Part shown: positions 57,001 to 64,000 of the stretch, piece by piece
How the letters are laid out: each line of letters starts with the position of its first letter
Position numbering within the stretch: the stretch's first letter is position 1
DNA from: Paralithodes platypus
Taxonomy: Eukaryota; Arthropoda; Malacostraca; Decapoda; Lithodidae
Length of the DNA stretch: 64,000 nt
Assembly: GCA_032716605.1 (NCBI GenBank)
Contig: CM064552.1
Span: forward strand, 6,413,651-6,477,650
Reading direction: 5' to 3'
The notes under the pieces: model-generated
Told to the model about the DNA's origin: nothing
Seen by the model: the letters and a program-made list of their open reading frames with translations, nothing else
The model's database searches: none
Made by a program: the position numbers and the translations under genes

Positions 57001-60000
57001 CCTTTGTTAGCCCGGGCCAGCTTGGCGGCCGAGGGTGCTGAGGCTGGAGCAGTGTACAGCTGACCTCCATAGAACACCTACAGGAAGAATCAGGGGTAGG
57101 AATATCAATGGTGACTTGCTTCTAGAAGTATTTGCAGAGAGAGAAATGTATATACTGTATATAGAATCAAGAAAGAACATGAGAAAAGTTGTAAACTTAT
57201 TCATCTATCTATCTATCTATTGCCTGACGCCGTGATCCCCGAAGGGGTGGCCATGAACGAACCGCCCCATGCACCTCTGTCCCCAGTCAGTAGACGCCCT
57301 TCCTCACAACCAGCACCGCCTTCATCCATATACTTCCTCACTCCATCCTTCCACCTCTCCTTCGGTTTACCTCTCCCTCTTTGTTCTTCCACCTTATTAG
57401 TCACTCTCTCGCTTCCCATACGTTCCATATGGCCGAACCATCTCAAGGTGTTCCTTTTCACACTTTCCAGCACATCTACCTCTACACCACTCCTCCTTCT
57501 TACTTCCTCATTCGTCTGTCTATCCCTACATGTAACTCCGCACGCACTTCTCAAGTAACTCATTTCCACCCCTATCACTCTTGGTCTCTTCTCAAACGTC
57601 CATGCTTTGCTTCCGTAAGTCAGTGTCGGGATTACCACACTGTCATGCAAGGACTTCTTCACTTCCATACTGACCACCCTATTTCTTGTTACTGCTTTCA
57701 GCGTTCCTACAACCCTCTTCCTCTGTTGTACCCTCTCCCGCACTTCTTAGTAATGTACTTCTTAAGTACCTCTTAAGTATCTGGGCAGTGTGTTGTGTTG
57801 TAAACTTATACTGAGAAATAAAGAATTGGAAGAAGTTGATAACTTCAAATATTTGGGAGCTGTACTGTGCAAATATGGTAAAATGGAAAGTGAGATAAAA
57901 AGAGAGAGAAAAATGCAAGGGAGAAAGGTAATTTGAGAACTTGATTATATCTTTAAAGAATGATCAGTATGAAGTGAAAAAGTCACTGGTCCTATCCAGA
58001 GTGAGGTTTGGCATTCTCTCCCAACCTTAGCCATTTCTGTCTGTCTCTTTTACTGTCCTACTTTTCTTTCTGGGGGCAAGGGGCTAGGAATTCTCCTCCC
58101 CTTGTATAATTCACCTACTAAATGAGACAGAGAAAGGGGCGAGGGAACGCGAAAGTGGCCCCGGACCCTAAGAACTTTAAATGTTGTTTCAGTTTGGGCT
58201 CTGTCTCGAGTCGGCCACCCCCAGCTATGGTTAGTTAGTTATGTAGAACAGATTAACCAGACCACTGAGCTCCATACGGAACTCTCATAGGTCTGGCGCC
58301 CCCCCCAGCTATGGGTATGTGCCTGAGTATATACATACATACTAGAAACTTGTGCTGCTCCCATCACTCTTGTATAGAAGTTAGACACGGACAACAAAGT
58401 GATGAGGACCTCTCCAAACTGAGAGCTTTGGATATTAGCTATTTCAGAATAGGAGATGGTGTGAATAGGCTGGATGAACCAAGTTAAGGAAGTGTACTAG
58501 TCTTTCGGAATGGTAGAGCAAGCTTTGGGCATTGAATGTGGAGTGGTTGAGCAGATAAAGAGAAGTACTTTGGGTTAAATTCAAGCAACATTTTGCGTCA
58601 ATATTTGCAAGCTCTCAGCCGTGTCAAATTTGACCGTTTTTGTTTTTTTCTAAATTATCCCACAGCCAGCTGTTCTTTGCCTCCTCCTGGTAATACATAT
58701 GATGTGAGAGCCGTGGTGGTCGAGTGGAGAGCACGCTCACGTGTGAATCTGCAAGACCCGGGATCGAATCCCTGCCACGGCAGACATTTAGTGGGTGTGG
58801 TAGTACGTCCTAGCATATTTCACATGCTCGCACCCAGTCAGGGAACATCCTGACGACGTATACAGACTAAACACACATAACAAAGCCACTCCAACAGCTT
58901 CCTCTCTCTCCAACACCCCTTCTCCCCTCTCTACACGCTTCAGAAAAATAGGAAAAGTAGAATGTAAATACGAGGTGCCGTTGTAAAGGCTTATCCCTCA
59001 ATACTTCATCTGATCTGATGACATTAAGTCCTGGGAGGATGAACCTCAACCCAAAAGCGGTCAAATTAGAAGCGAATGTAACGGTCGTGGGTCAGAGCCG
59101 CAAAAGGTTGCTTGAATATTACCGTACTTTGAGGTGGTATGGTCACATTCAGAGAATGCATAAGGACAGCATACCAAGAAAGATACAAGAAGTCAGGTGA
59201 TTGGAGCAGATAGTAGTGGAAAAACACCTATGGTATGGGAGAAGAAAGTGGAAAATATATTCAGGGAAAACTTCCATGTAGTGGAAGGGATATTGTGGCA
59301 CGGGCAAAGGAAGCATGTCTAAACAAAGTAGCATGGAGGTGTTTCAGCCATGGCCATCCTTTCATGGGAAAACAAGGCATCGTAGATGATGATGCACTTA
59401 CTCTTAAAAGAAACTAATCGAAAGACTTAAATAACAAAATACCTGATCCTTTCCTAGTACTTTCTCCTGCAGTCTGCGTTTGGGGTCGACACGGTTGAAG
59501 GAGGACTGTATGTCGGAGCGCTTGGAGGAAGACTTCTGGTACTCCCGCTGGATGTGGAACACACAGAACTCGCACGCCGCCTTGTTCACAAATGAACGGC
59601 ACTTCTGGTTCTGCTTCGTCCTGTGGATGGGTTTGACAAATTAGGATAGGCTAGCCAATTCATACACAGTGGTCTAATTAGTATGCAAAATTGATTAAAA
59701 GCTACTCACAAAGAACAAGTGGATGTGAATGAATAAGTTATACGTGCCTAGTTATATTTTGGTGTGAGAGGTAGATTAAGCGACGTGGAACTGCCAAGCT
59801 GAACCAAGGATGGAAAGAGTTGACTTTGGGGATATGGCATTGGAGTACTGTATGTCAGCGAGTTCTGCTACATGGGTGACCCGACTCCTGACAGAGGCAA
59901 TGCCGAGGCTAACTCTATTAAAATGTAAAACTTGCAACCTAAACAAACCAAAACTGGGACAAAAACAATATAAAGTCAAATTAACTTAGTGAGATTTAGG

Positions 60001-62349
60001 AATGGGTAGATAGCCGAACGGCTGACTTGATTCACAACAAGGAGACTCTACATCTGCAAATCAAGTCATACATATGCCTTGTGTGTGAGAAGCGTGATAT
60101 GTATATATAGTATATACTCTGGCACATACCCCATTTTTTTTTTTAATAGGGGTGGCCGACTCGAGACAGAGCCCGAATAGGGACAAAAAAAAAGATAAAA
60201 AAAATCCACACACACACAAAATCACACATATCTAGGTCGTCCAGGAGAAATACCCAGAGACCCAGGCCCATTTGGGGTCTCCAGCAAGATTCCCAGGTCC
60301 CAGATCTACCAGAGAGGCTCCGATTTCCGCAGACAGACACGCAGCGGAGTACCACAATGCCTGCCTTATGACAATTATAATGTAAAACTTGCAAAATATA
60401 CAATCCAAAACAGGGACAACACAATATAAAGACAAAAGTACTTATCCAAATCACTATGTGGAAATAACTGTTTAGCTAAACAAATTTTGAAATAAAAGAA
60501 CACAAAATAGAGACATGGGCAGTATAAAAGAACTTCAACTTAGATGTGATGAAATGAGTAGGGCGAGATAGATTTGCAATACTACTTTGAGATATGAATT
60601 AACAAGGGCAGAGCTGAAAGGACATCTTGGTAATATATACAGTGTACCAGTGAGGTGATACACACTGGCAAGCTGTGGTGGCTTGACCATATAGAGAGAA
60701 GTGGAAGGGTGGGCAAATGTGAGCAGATAACAAATACAGTAATTAGGCTGGAATGAAGTCATAAGGAATGACCTTGAGGTGAAGACAAAGTTGGCTGGTT
60801 CACTCGGGTGTTTCTTAATTTGACATCTTTTCTCTGCATCTCCTGTCTCAAAGCTTCCTCATGAAGTTTTTAAGATGGTGAAAAATTTACAGTATTACAA
60901 AAATGAATAAAAATAAAACAATTTATAAAAAGATAATTGAAAGTCACCCGAAAAGTGCTTGTGTGAACCCAATTTTAGTTAGTGTCCTTGATACTGAGGT
61001 ACCGTCATTCAAGTTTTAAACCATGCCAGTTATGGAAGCTATCTGTTCCTTTATTAAATTAATAATATTGCATTCAAGTTTTAAGCCATGTCAGTTATGG
61101 AAGCTATCTGTTCCTTTATAAAATTAACAATATTGCAATTTTAGTATGAAGCCACACTGAAATCAACTTACGTTCCCTTACACCAGCCCAAGTCCTTTGA
61201 GGAGCCCATCAGCATCGCTCGATGTGCGTCAAAGATGGACACGGAGAGAATGTCTGTCGTGCTGTAGTTGTCATTCCGCCTGTTAGATTATAAGAGTAAA
61301 TTGTTTGTAATCAAGTCTTGCTGTAGTGCTGCACCATATATTATGAAAGTTCATATGAATATTTGTCAATTTAGTTACGTGTATTGCAACAACTTTATTC
61401 AAAGTTCTTTTCCAAGATTTGCATGAGTAGACCTGAAGTAGGCATTCTACATCACATTATGAGTGACACTAACTCTGGAAGACAGAGGACATACACTGGT
61501 GAGCTGTAATTGATATGAGGCAAAGCTTAAGCTTGATTCTATGGCCAGAGGTCCTTCCTGTCACACAAATAATGATGATAATGGCATGATGCTCATTCTT
61601 AAAACAAAGATGATAAAACTGCTGAACTATGCACAATTGACCAGGATGTTGGAGCTGTAGATATAAATTTTTACCAAAAACTACCAGATAAATTATGGCT
61701 ATAGTGCATATGTTTGTCGGATTCCATGCAATAATATAAAAATCAGCAGACTTATTAACCATCACAAACTTCAATATCTTTTGTATTTCTGCTACATATA
61801 AAATTTCCTTATAACACAAAGCATTCAAGTGATCAATTAGGCATAGTTTAGTAACTACCTACTTCTCTTCCATGATGGTGGGGTTGAAGTATCAGATATG
61901 GTGAAAATAGTGAGACAATGAAAATACAAAAGATAATGGTGATATAACAATTGGCCACTTGCAAGGTTCATGCTATAAGGAAGTTGGAGCTGTACACATC
62001 GAAATAGCAGTAAAATTACCAGCTAAAATATGGTCGTAGTACATTTATGCATACATAGAACCATATTCAACATACTTTCTATCCATCAGATACCTACATT
62101 ATTATTGTAATTCTGTTTTATAGCAATGTTTACAGCTCCAACTTCCTTATAGCCTGAAACTCGCAAGTGGTCAATTGAATTGGGCACAAGCACCTACTTC
62201 TCCTTCATGACGGTGGGATTGAGGAGGCCAATAACAGTGCCGATAGAACTCTTCCACAGCATCTTATGAGCTCCGCTGAACAAGAAGACTGCCACGGTCT
62301 TGGTACAGTCACTCAGATCGCTCAGCTTCCAAATGGAGAACTGCGAACC
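47435..62349 (-). CDS. MCM10: MCM10 replication initiation factor, 3' part of gene (11 exons)
   Basis: Mcm10 binds DNA, the CMG helicase and polymerase alpha at replication origins in the nucleus. Coding exons, in transcript order: 62198-62349, 61172-61279, 59443-59620, 56851-57077, 55230-55386, 54497-54700, 53618-53759, 50884-51032, 50173-50289, 48050-48241, 47435-47536. All introns are GT-AG with matching phases: 1728 nt, 575 residues and TGA. Seen in order: OB-fold end (FSIWKLSDL), first zinc finger (GWCKG, KCRSF, CEFCVFH), KRSDIQSSF, GARNLLRHM, LGRGVQPGGD, and the C-terminal zinc-binding region (YACLKCKYL, ECRNCKRR, KACPNCQQS). Vertebrate MCM10 is about 875 residues, so roughly the first 250-300 residues are missing; no exon for them was found up to 64000. 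Confidence 0.95.
48000..48044. repeat. Poly(A) tract (poly(T) on MCM10 sense strand) at a splice donor
   Basis: About 45 uninterrupted A on the plus strand. On the MCM10 strand it is a T run starting 5-6 nt after the GT of the exon j donor. Confidence 0.95.
48050..48241 (-). CDS. MCM10: MCM10 exon j (C-terminal zinc-binding region)
   Basis: Encodes CKYLAESASDLCKEENHPLK, KKRFFECRNCKRRTSSLDKL and PKKACPNCQQSSWQRVAMGK. The spaced Cys pairs match the metazoan-specific C-terminal zinc ribbon. Donor GTAGG is followed at once by a 45-nt T run. Confidence 0.96.
48520..48612 (+). mobile_element. tRNA-derived SINE
   Basis: CTTGATGATACAGTATAATG, then AACCCAGGTTCGAATCCTGG (box B), the same family as 9645 and 53255 but ending soon after box B. 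Confidence 0.75.
48613..49680 (-). mobile_element. LINE C copy 3, 5' truncated, in MCM10 intron i-j
   Basis: Minus-strand frames: [100 protein letters not shown]; 3' UTR CTCGAGACAGAGC region and GGGGTATGTGCCAGAGTATA end. Confidence 0.88.
49673..49772. repeat. Palindrome of SINE-tail sequence
   Basis: ATTAATTTCTTTGGGAGGTG and its complement CACCTCCCAAAGAAATTAAT flank a short centre. The arm equals the tail of the tRNA-derived SINE family (9645, 53255), so two SINE tails lie head to head. Confidence 0.88.
49947..50157. repeat. ~101-bp tandem duplication
   Basis: Two units beginning TTTAGTAGCAGTTTATTGGA (49947) and TTTAGTAGCGGTTTATTGGA (50048), just downstream of MCM10 exon i in the intron. 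Confidence 0.92.
50173..50289 (-). CDS. MCM10: MCM10 exon i
   Basis: Encodes VVENEALEKYYQGLEKKEMM, EDKMASIMEIPTTAYACLK: the helix before the C-terminal zinc region (family: Y-F-x-P-L-x-K-K-E-x-M-E-x-K-M) and the first cysteine of that region. Confidence 0.94.
50375..50720. repeat. Cluster of L terminal modules
   Basis: Two reverse copies (around 50375-50450 and 50475-50570, ATAATGTAAAACTTGCAAAA) and one forward piece (50655-50715, TTTCCACAGTGATTTTGATA). Confidence 0.7.
50884..51032 (-). CDS. MCM10: MCM10 exon h
   Basis: Encodes RLTEAMTDATSRSKLSALDV and FKAMMSQKSRHTNLVD, aligned with the family segment ending in K-S-[KR]-H-T. Acceptor CACACAG, donor GTAAGT. No methionine-initiated frame marks it; it is called from homology and phase. 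Confidence 0.9.
51118..53189 (+). mobile_element. LINE A copy, 5' truncated, in MCM10 intron g-h
   Basis: Target duplication ACTGTCCCA at 51110-51118 and 53190-53198. RT frame is open for 397 codons (51419-52612) with [20 protein letters not shown] and YADDITL; a 2-bp loss near 51280 shifts the frame upstream. Interrupted at 52594-53031 by a TTAA-flanked element and ends LFGQAA-stop, GGGAACAACAACAAC. Confidence 0.93.
52594..53031. mobile_element. piggyBac-like miniature element inside LINE A
   Basis: Exactly flanked by TTAA (52590-52593, 53032-53035); undisturbed LINE A copies show a single TTAA here. Ends CCCGTCGAGCCCCGG and complement of CCCGTACAGCCCCAG. 438 bp. A recent, precisely dated insertion event. 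Confidence 0.93.
53255..53370 (-). mobile_element. tRNA-derived SINE
   Basis: Same family as 9645: minus strand CTTGATGGTATAATGGTTAG, box B-like AAGTTCGAATCCTGATGGG, GGATCACATACTTTCATTAA, then TTTTGTTGGGAGGTGTTTGG. Confidence 0.85.
53618..53759 (-). CDS. MCM10: MCM10 exon g
   Basis: Encodes VRAMALLQKKGGIQAKDPNA, VKNRTKASDPKFQDKVQQRL and ITSTDSQ. The donor GTAAAC is weaker than the others; phase 1 matches the next exon. Confidence 0.88.
53926..54436 (+). mobile_element. SINE E copy 4, full length, in MCM10 intron f-g
   Basis: Starts GGGCGGGTGCCCGACCCC (first base may belong to the duplication) and ends GGCAGCTTGGGGAACAACAA. Target duplication AACAATAACACCA at 53913-53925 and 54437-54449. 511 bp. 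Same 5' end as the copy at 3776. Confidence 0.93.
54497..54700 (-). CDS. MCM10: MCM10 exon f (Ser-rich linker)
   Basis: Low-complexity serine/proline repeats (SAGSSLSSSPSARSSLSSSP) followed by LGRGVQPGGDIDLEISPPPK, which matches the conserved LGRG block of the linker between the two DNA-binding regions. Phase 0 at both ends. Confidence 0.9.
54705..55075 (+). repeat. Dispersed repeat F, copy 2
   Basis: Inverted relative of 17170-17640; contains AAGAGACAAAAGGCAAAGCT and AGGAGGAGGTGTTTGTGAGA. In MCM10 intron e-f. Confidence 0.65.
55230..55386 (-). CDS. MCM10: MCM10 exon e
   Basis: Encodes GERLLAPTPGARNLLRHMAR and AGTFISVSARDLLNMTHKNV; the P-x-x-GARNL block is conserved in Mcm10. Acceptor TTCACAG, donor GTCAGT. 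Confidence 0.93.
55738..55935 (+). repeat. Dispersed repeat H, copy 2
   Basis: See 1398-1600; preceded by TTTAACCCCTTAGCAACTGA, so the left edge again abuts a TTAA. Confidence 0.7.
56071..56686. mobile_element. TTAA-flanked element, family 2-like
   Basis: Starts CCCGGGAACTACGGGGAG and ends GCGCACTTCAGAGG, flanked by TTAA (56067-56070, 56687-56690). Inverted ends are weak; internal A-rich tract at 56168-56199. Assigned mainly by target site. Confidence 0.65.
56851..57077 (-). CDS. MCM10: MCM10 exon d
   Basis: Encodes VFYGGQLYTAPASAPSAAKL, matching the FYYGG element after the core domain, followed by a lysine-rich helical stretch. Acceptor CTGTAG, donor GTGAGT. Confidence 0.92.
57201..57797 (-). 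mobile_element. LINE fragment inserted in LINE D
   Basis: Minus strand: LHDSVVIPTLTYGSKAWTFE, VIGVEMSYLRSACGVTCRDR, NTLRWFGHMERMGSERVTNK, RGKPKERWKDGVRKYMDEGG, then a short 3' end and (TAGA)n. Target duplication TTGTAAACTTAT at 57189-57200 and 57798-57809. Confidence 0.9.
58190..58335 (+). mobile_element. LINE C 3' fragment containing a ~70-bp insertion
   Basis: GGGCTCTGTCTCGAGTCGGC, CCCCAGCTATGG, insertion, CCCCAGCTATGGGTATGTGC, (CATA)n. The repeated CCCCAGCTATGG is a target duplication of the inserted unit (about 58230-58307). Confidence 0.85.
58566..59110. mobile_element. Repeat K, copy 2, split by a SINE
   Basis: Left part 58566-58700 (GTGTCAAATTTGACCG, CCAGCTGTTC) and right part 59040-59110 (CAACCCAAAAGCGGTCAAAT) match 36150-36385 on either side of inserted DNA. 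Confidence 0.7.
58710..58781 (+). mobile_element. tRNA-like head of a SINE
   Basis: 72 nt with a 7-bp acceptor stem GCCGTGG/CCACGGC, box A-like TGGTGGTCGAGTGG and T-arm CCGGGATCGAATCCCTG. The anticodon arm does not pair well and non-tRNA sequence continues to about 58865, so I treat it as a SINE head rather than a tRNA gene. Confidence 0.7.
59443..59620 (-). CDS. MCM10: MCM10 exon c (zinc finger 1)
   Basis: Encodes TKQNQKCRSFVNKAACEFCV, FHIQREYQKSSSKRSDIQSS and RRLQEKVLGKDQ. Remaining finger ligands (KC, CEFC, H) and the conserved K-R-x-D-[IL]-Q-S-x-F segment are present. Confidence 0.95.
59925..59990 (-). repeat. Repeat L, terminal module
   Basis: AAAATGTAAAACTTGCAACC and AAAACAATATAAAGTCAAAT. 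Confidence 0.7.
60105..60365 (-). mobile_element. LINE C 3' fragment
   Basis: CTCTGGCACATACCCCATTT, GGCCGACTCGAGACAGAGCC and the GGTCCCAGATCTACCAGAGA region of the family 3' UTR. Confidence 0.85.
60370..60500 (-). repeat. Repeat L, terminal module
   Basis: TAATGTAAAACTTGCAAAAT through AATCACTATGTGGAAATAAC, abutting the LINE C fragment. Confidence 0.75.
60501..61008. other. MCM10 intron b-c, nothing recognised
   Basis: Includes diverged GGCAAGCTGTGGTGGCTTGA-like sequence that may be LINE-derived; not assigned. Confidence 0.4.
61009..61138. repeat. 65-bp tandem duplication
   Basis: Two units ending GGAAGCTATCTGTTCCTTTA and an AAATTAA-AATATTGCA block, just downstream of exon b. Confidence 0.93.
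61172..61279 (-). CDS. MCM10: MCM10 exon b (OB-fold end, start of zinc finger 1)
   Basis: Encodes NDNYSTTDILSVSIFDAHRA and MLMGSSKDLGWCKGT. The Cys of GWCKG corresponds to the first ligand of the CCCH-type finger. Acceptor CTAACAG, donor GTAAGT. Too short for most ORF calling. Confidence 0.93.
61628..61880. repeat. Duplicated foldback plus copy of MCM10 exon a end
   Basis: A diverged foldback (about 61628-61838) followed by ACCTACTTCTCTTCCATGAT and GGTGGGGTTGA (61857-61885), which is a copy of the exon a donor end at 62193-62215. The reading frame contributes nothing; it is an exon-fragment duplication in the intron. Confidence 0.75.
61949..62176. mobile_element. Foldback element next to MCM10 exon a
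   Basis: Inverted ends of about 47 bp: CAATTGGCCACTTGCAAGGT (61949) and the complement ending at 62176; includes CTATAAGGAAGTTGGAGCTG on both arms. No coding capacity. Confidence 0.85.
62198..62349 (-). CDS. MCM10: MCM10 exon a (OB-fold, first exon in window)
   Basis: Encodes GSQFSIWKLSDLSDCTKTVA, VFLFSGAHKMLWKSSIGTVI and GLLNPTVMKEK, the central OB-fold that binds DNA and partners. Acceptor GTGCAG shows that at least one exon precedes it. The donor is GAGAA|GTAGGT, phase 2. Confidence 0.94.
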
Positions 62350-62372
62350 CTGCACAAACACATTTACATTAA

Positions 62373-62742
62373 GGGGGGTCACCGATTTTTTTTTTATCTT
62401 TCTCTTCTTTTCTCTCTTTCCCCTGGCTTGTGTCCATTCAGACCCATTTAGCCAACTGTTTTAAGACGTTTATCCCCATCCAGGTGCCGATTTCTTCCTG
62501 GCGAGAGATAGCGAGCCAGCATTGTATGGAGAAATCCGGCTTTGCCGGACACATTTTTCTATCATAAAATGTAAAAATTTAGCTTGCTGTCAAAACAAAA
62601 ATATATATATGCTGGCTCGCTACCGCTCCCCAGGAAAATATTAACACCTGGATGGGGATAAACGTCTTAAAACAGTAGGCTGAATAGATACAAGCCAAAG
62701 AGAGACGGAGAGAAAGAGAGAAAAAAAGAGATGTGGGTTCCC
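62373..62742. mobile_element. TTAA-flanked foldback element upstream of exon a
   Basis: 370 bp between TTAA at 62369-62372 and 62743-62746. Ends GGGGGG and complement of GGGAACCC; long imperfect inverted arms (e.g. CATCCAGGTG at 62479 and CACCTGGATG at 62647). Confidence 0.85.
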
Positions 62743-62746
62743 TTAA

Positions 62747-64000
62747 GGTCATTGGTTCAAATAGTGTCACAATAGTCATCTTGTTTTGTCCGCTCATTCA
62801 GTTGCCAAATTGTTGAACTCCCGTCTCCACTAAAGTACTAAATTATCAAGTAAATGGTGAATGTTCTGTTCATATAAAAAATACTTGGTGTGAAAAGGCA
62901 TTTATTTGGCCAACTACACAATAATTCAACTATACTCTCAACAGTATAATAACACCCTAAAATTTTAAATTTATACTTTGTATTGGCTGCACAAGTTTGG
63001 TTGTATCAAAACTTCAAAATAATGTTGACATAGGCCTATACTGTACATAATTCTCCCTACCAATAAATGCCAAAAGTGGCCGACAGAGGCGCTGAACGTA
63101 ATGTTTACAGCGGTGCATCATGGGAAATTGTTTACATCGCGGATATCTGCACCCTCTCTCTCTTTCAACAATTCTTTATTATAAGCGGTCTGTCGAAATG
63201 TCTGTAGCTGACACATATTACAGCCTATGCATACTGTTGTTTATTATATTTTAACCCTTGTTTAGCGGCGGCGGACTTAAGTCCGCCTCTGAAAATCTGG
63301 ACTATGTGGCGGCGGCGGACGTAAGTCTTGTGTGCAATTTTGGCGCAATATTGGCTCTGAGAGAGAGACGAGCGACGGGAGGAGCGTAGGTTACCTCATG
63401 ACCGCTCTCCACGACCGTCGTGGGCCCACTGACATGTACTCCACACTACTCCACCCTCCCTCCCTCGTTACACACATAATTATGTAACGAAATGACCGTA
63501 TTTTAGCGATTTTGCCCTTCGGTTGCACGATCGTTGCAAGACAACCAGTGATCGTAGAAGGATGGTTCTGGTGTCATTGGAAAGCTCAATTTACGCCCTT
63601 TCAGGGATACATAATTGTGTTACGCTCTGGCTCTTGTTTATGCATGAAGAAGAGCACGGAAACAACGCCATTTATGGTAAAACCCCCGCTGGGCGGCACG
63701 GTGAAATATACTCCACCACCCGCTTTTATTGTGTTAAAGTCACCCATACCCATATACTGTATAGCGTATATTTACAATACAAAGTTAGCAAGCATTTTCG
63801 CGCCTTTTTGTTATGATTATTAATCAGCTTATAATTATGTTTGTAGTCATTATCAGCTGCATATGGACATTTCCATGACTACTAGACTTTATAAGGATTT
63901 AGTGTAGTCGTATACTGCATAATAAAAGAAAGTATAATCACAAGAAACCATGATAAACTGTGCATGTCCTACGTGTTAAGTATTGTTGATGTTGACAGTC
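62747..64000. other. MCM10 intron or upstream DNA, no exon found
   Basis: GC-rich patch 63258-63480 begins after TTAACCC and holds GCGGCGGCGGAC twice; it may be another TTAA-targeting element without a visible right end. Overlapping ~100-codon frames at 63512-63823 have no recognisable motif. The missing MCM10 N-terminal exons were not seen here. Confidence 0.5.

Larger units (their letters stand above)
57130..59420 (+). pseudogene. LINE D copy 2, decayed and interrupted
   Basis: Pieces at 57130-57200, 57798-57985, 58340-58565 and 59085-59420 follow the same order as LINE D copy 1 (AACATGAGAAAAG, AAAGAATTGGAAGAAGTTGA, TTTGGGAGCTGTACTGTGCA, GGTATGGTCACATTCAGAGA). Interruptions: an unrelated LINE (57201-57797), LINE C 3' sequence (58190-58335) and repeat K with a SINE (58566-59084). 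No intact protein. Confidence 0.7.

Noticed and set aside
63512..63823. Overlapping frames of 103 and 97 codons as the missing MCM10 N-terminus
   Set aside because: Wrong strand for MCM10 and no similarity to its N-terminal coiled-coil or OB-fold start.

Overview
This is eukaryotic nuclear DNA, most likely from an arthropod and plausibly a decapod crustacean. Reasons: two animal-type genes split by many short introns with GT-AG borders; very repeat-rich flanks; short (TTAGG)n-like runs of the arthropod telomere type; and many copies of APE-type LINEs and tRNA-derived SINEs. The species assignment is inference. I saw no bacterial genes, CRISPR array, rRNA gene or intact functional tRNA gene.

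Two host genes lie head to tail on the minus strand. (1) IARS1, cytosolic isoleucyl-tRNA synthetase, is complete: 15 coding exons from 29531 down to 1649, all splice phases compatible, giving 1278 residues with HYGH and KMSKR motifs, an editing domain and a metazoan C-terminal repeat region. (2) MCM10, the replication-initiation factor, is partial: 11 exons from 62349 down to 47435 give the last 575 residues (end of the OB-fold, both zinc-finger regions, stop). Its first exons should lie beyond position 64000. The roughly 18 kb between the genes holds no recognisable host gene.

Layout: 1-1648, region 3' of IARS1 with two minisatellites; 1649-29531, IARS1, whose intron 2 (8.4 kb) contains a three-level nest of transposons and whose introns 6, 8 and 13 carry pogo-like elements, SINEs and LINE fragments; 29662-30092, a (GA)n tract just upstream of the IARS1 start; 30800-36066, a satellite of 10-bp units with a LINE fragment and a SINE inside it; 36150-47435, foldback elements, a tandem LINE dimer, TTAA-flanked miniature transposons and decayed LINEs; 47435-62349, MCM10 with transposon-filled introns; 62373-64000, a TTAA-flanked foldback element and unassigned DNA.

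The most interesting system is a LINE family (called LINE A here) and an apparent partner SINE (SINE E). LINE A encodes a 2A-like ribosome-skipping motif (DIESNPGP), a PHD-like finger, an APE endonuclease and a reverse transcriptase, and ends in (AAC)n. SINE E is about 515-523 bp, has a constant non-tRNA-like 5' end and carries a 3' end very like LINE A. Several copies of both have clear target-site duplications, so their boundaries are well defined. LINE and SINE letters (A-E), repeat letters (F, H, K, L) and copy numbers are labels used only in this annotation.
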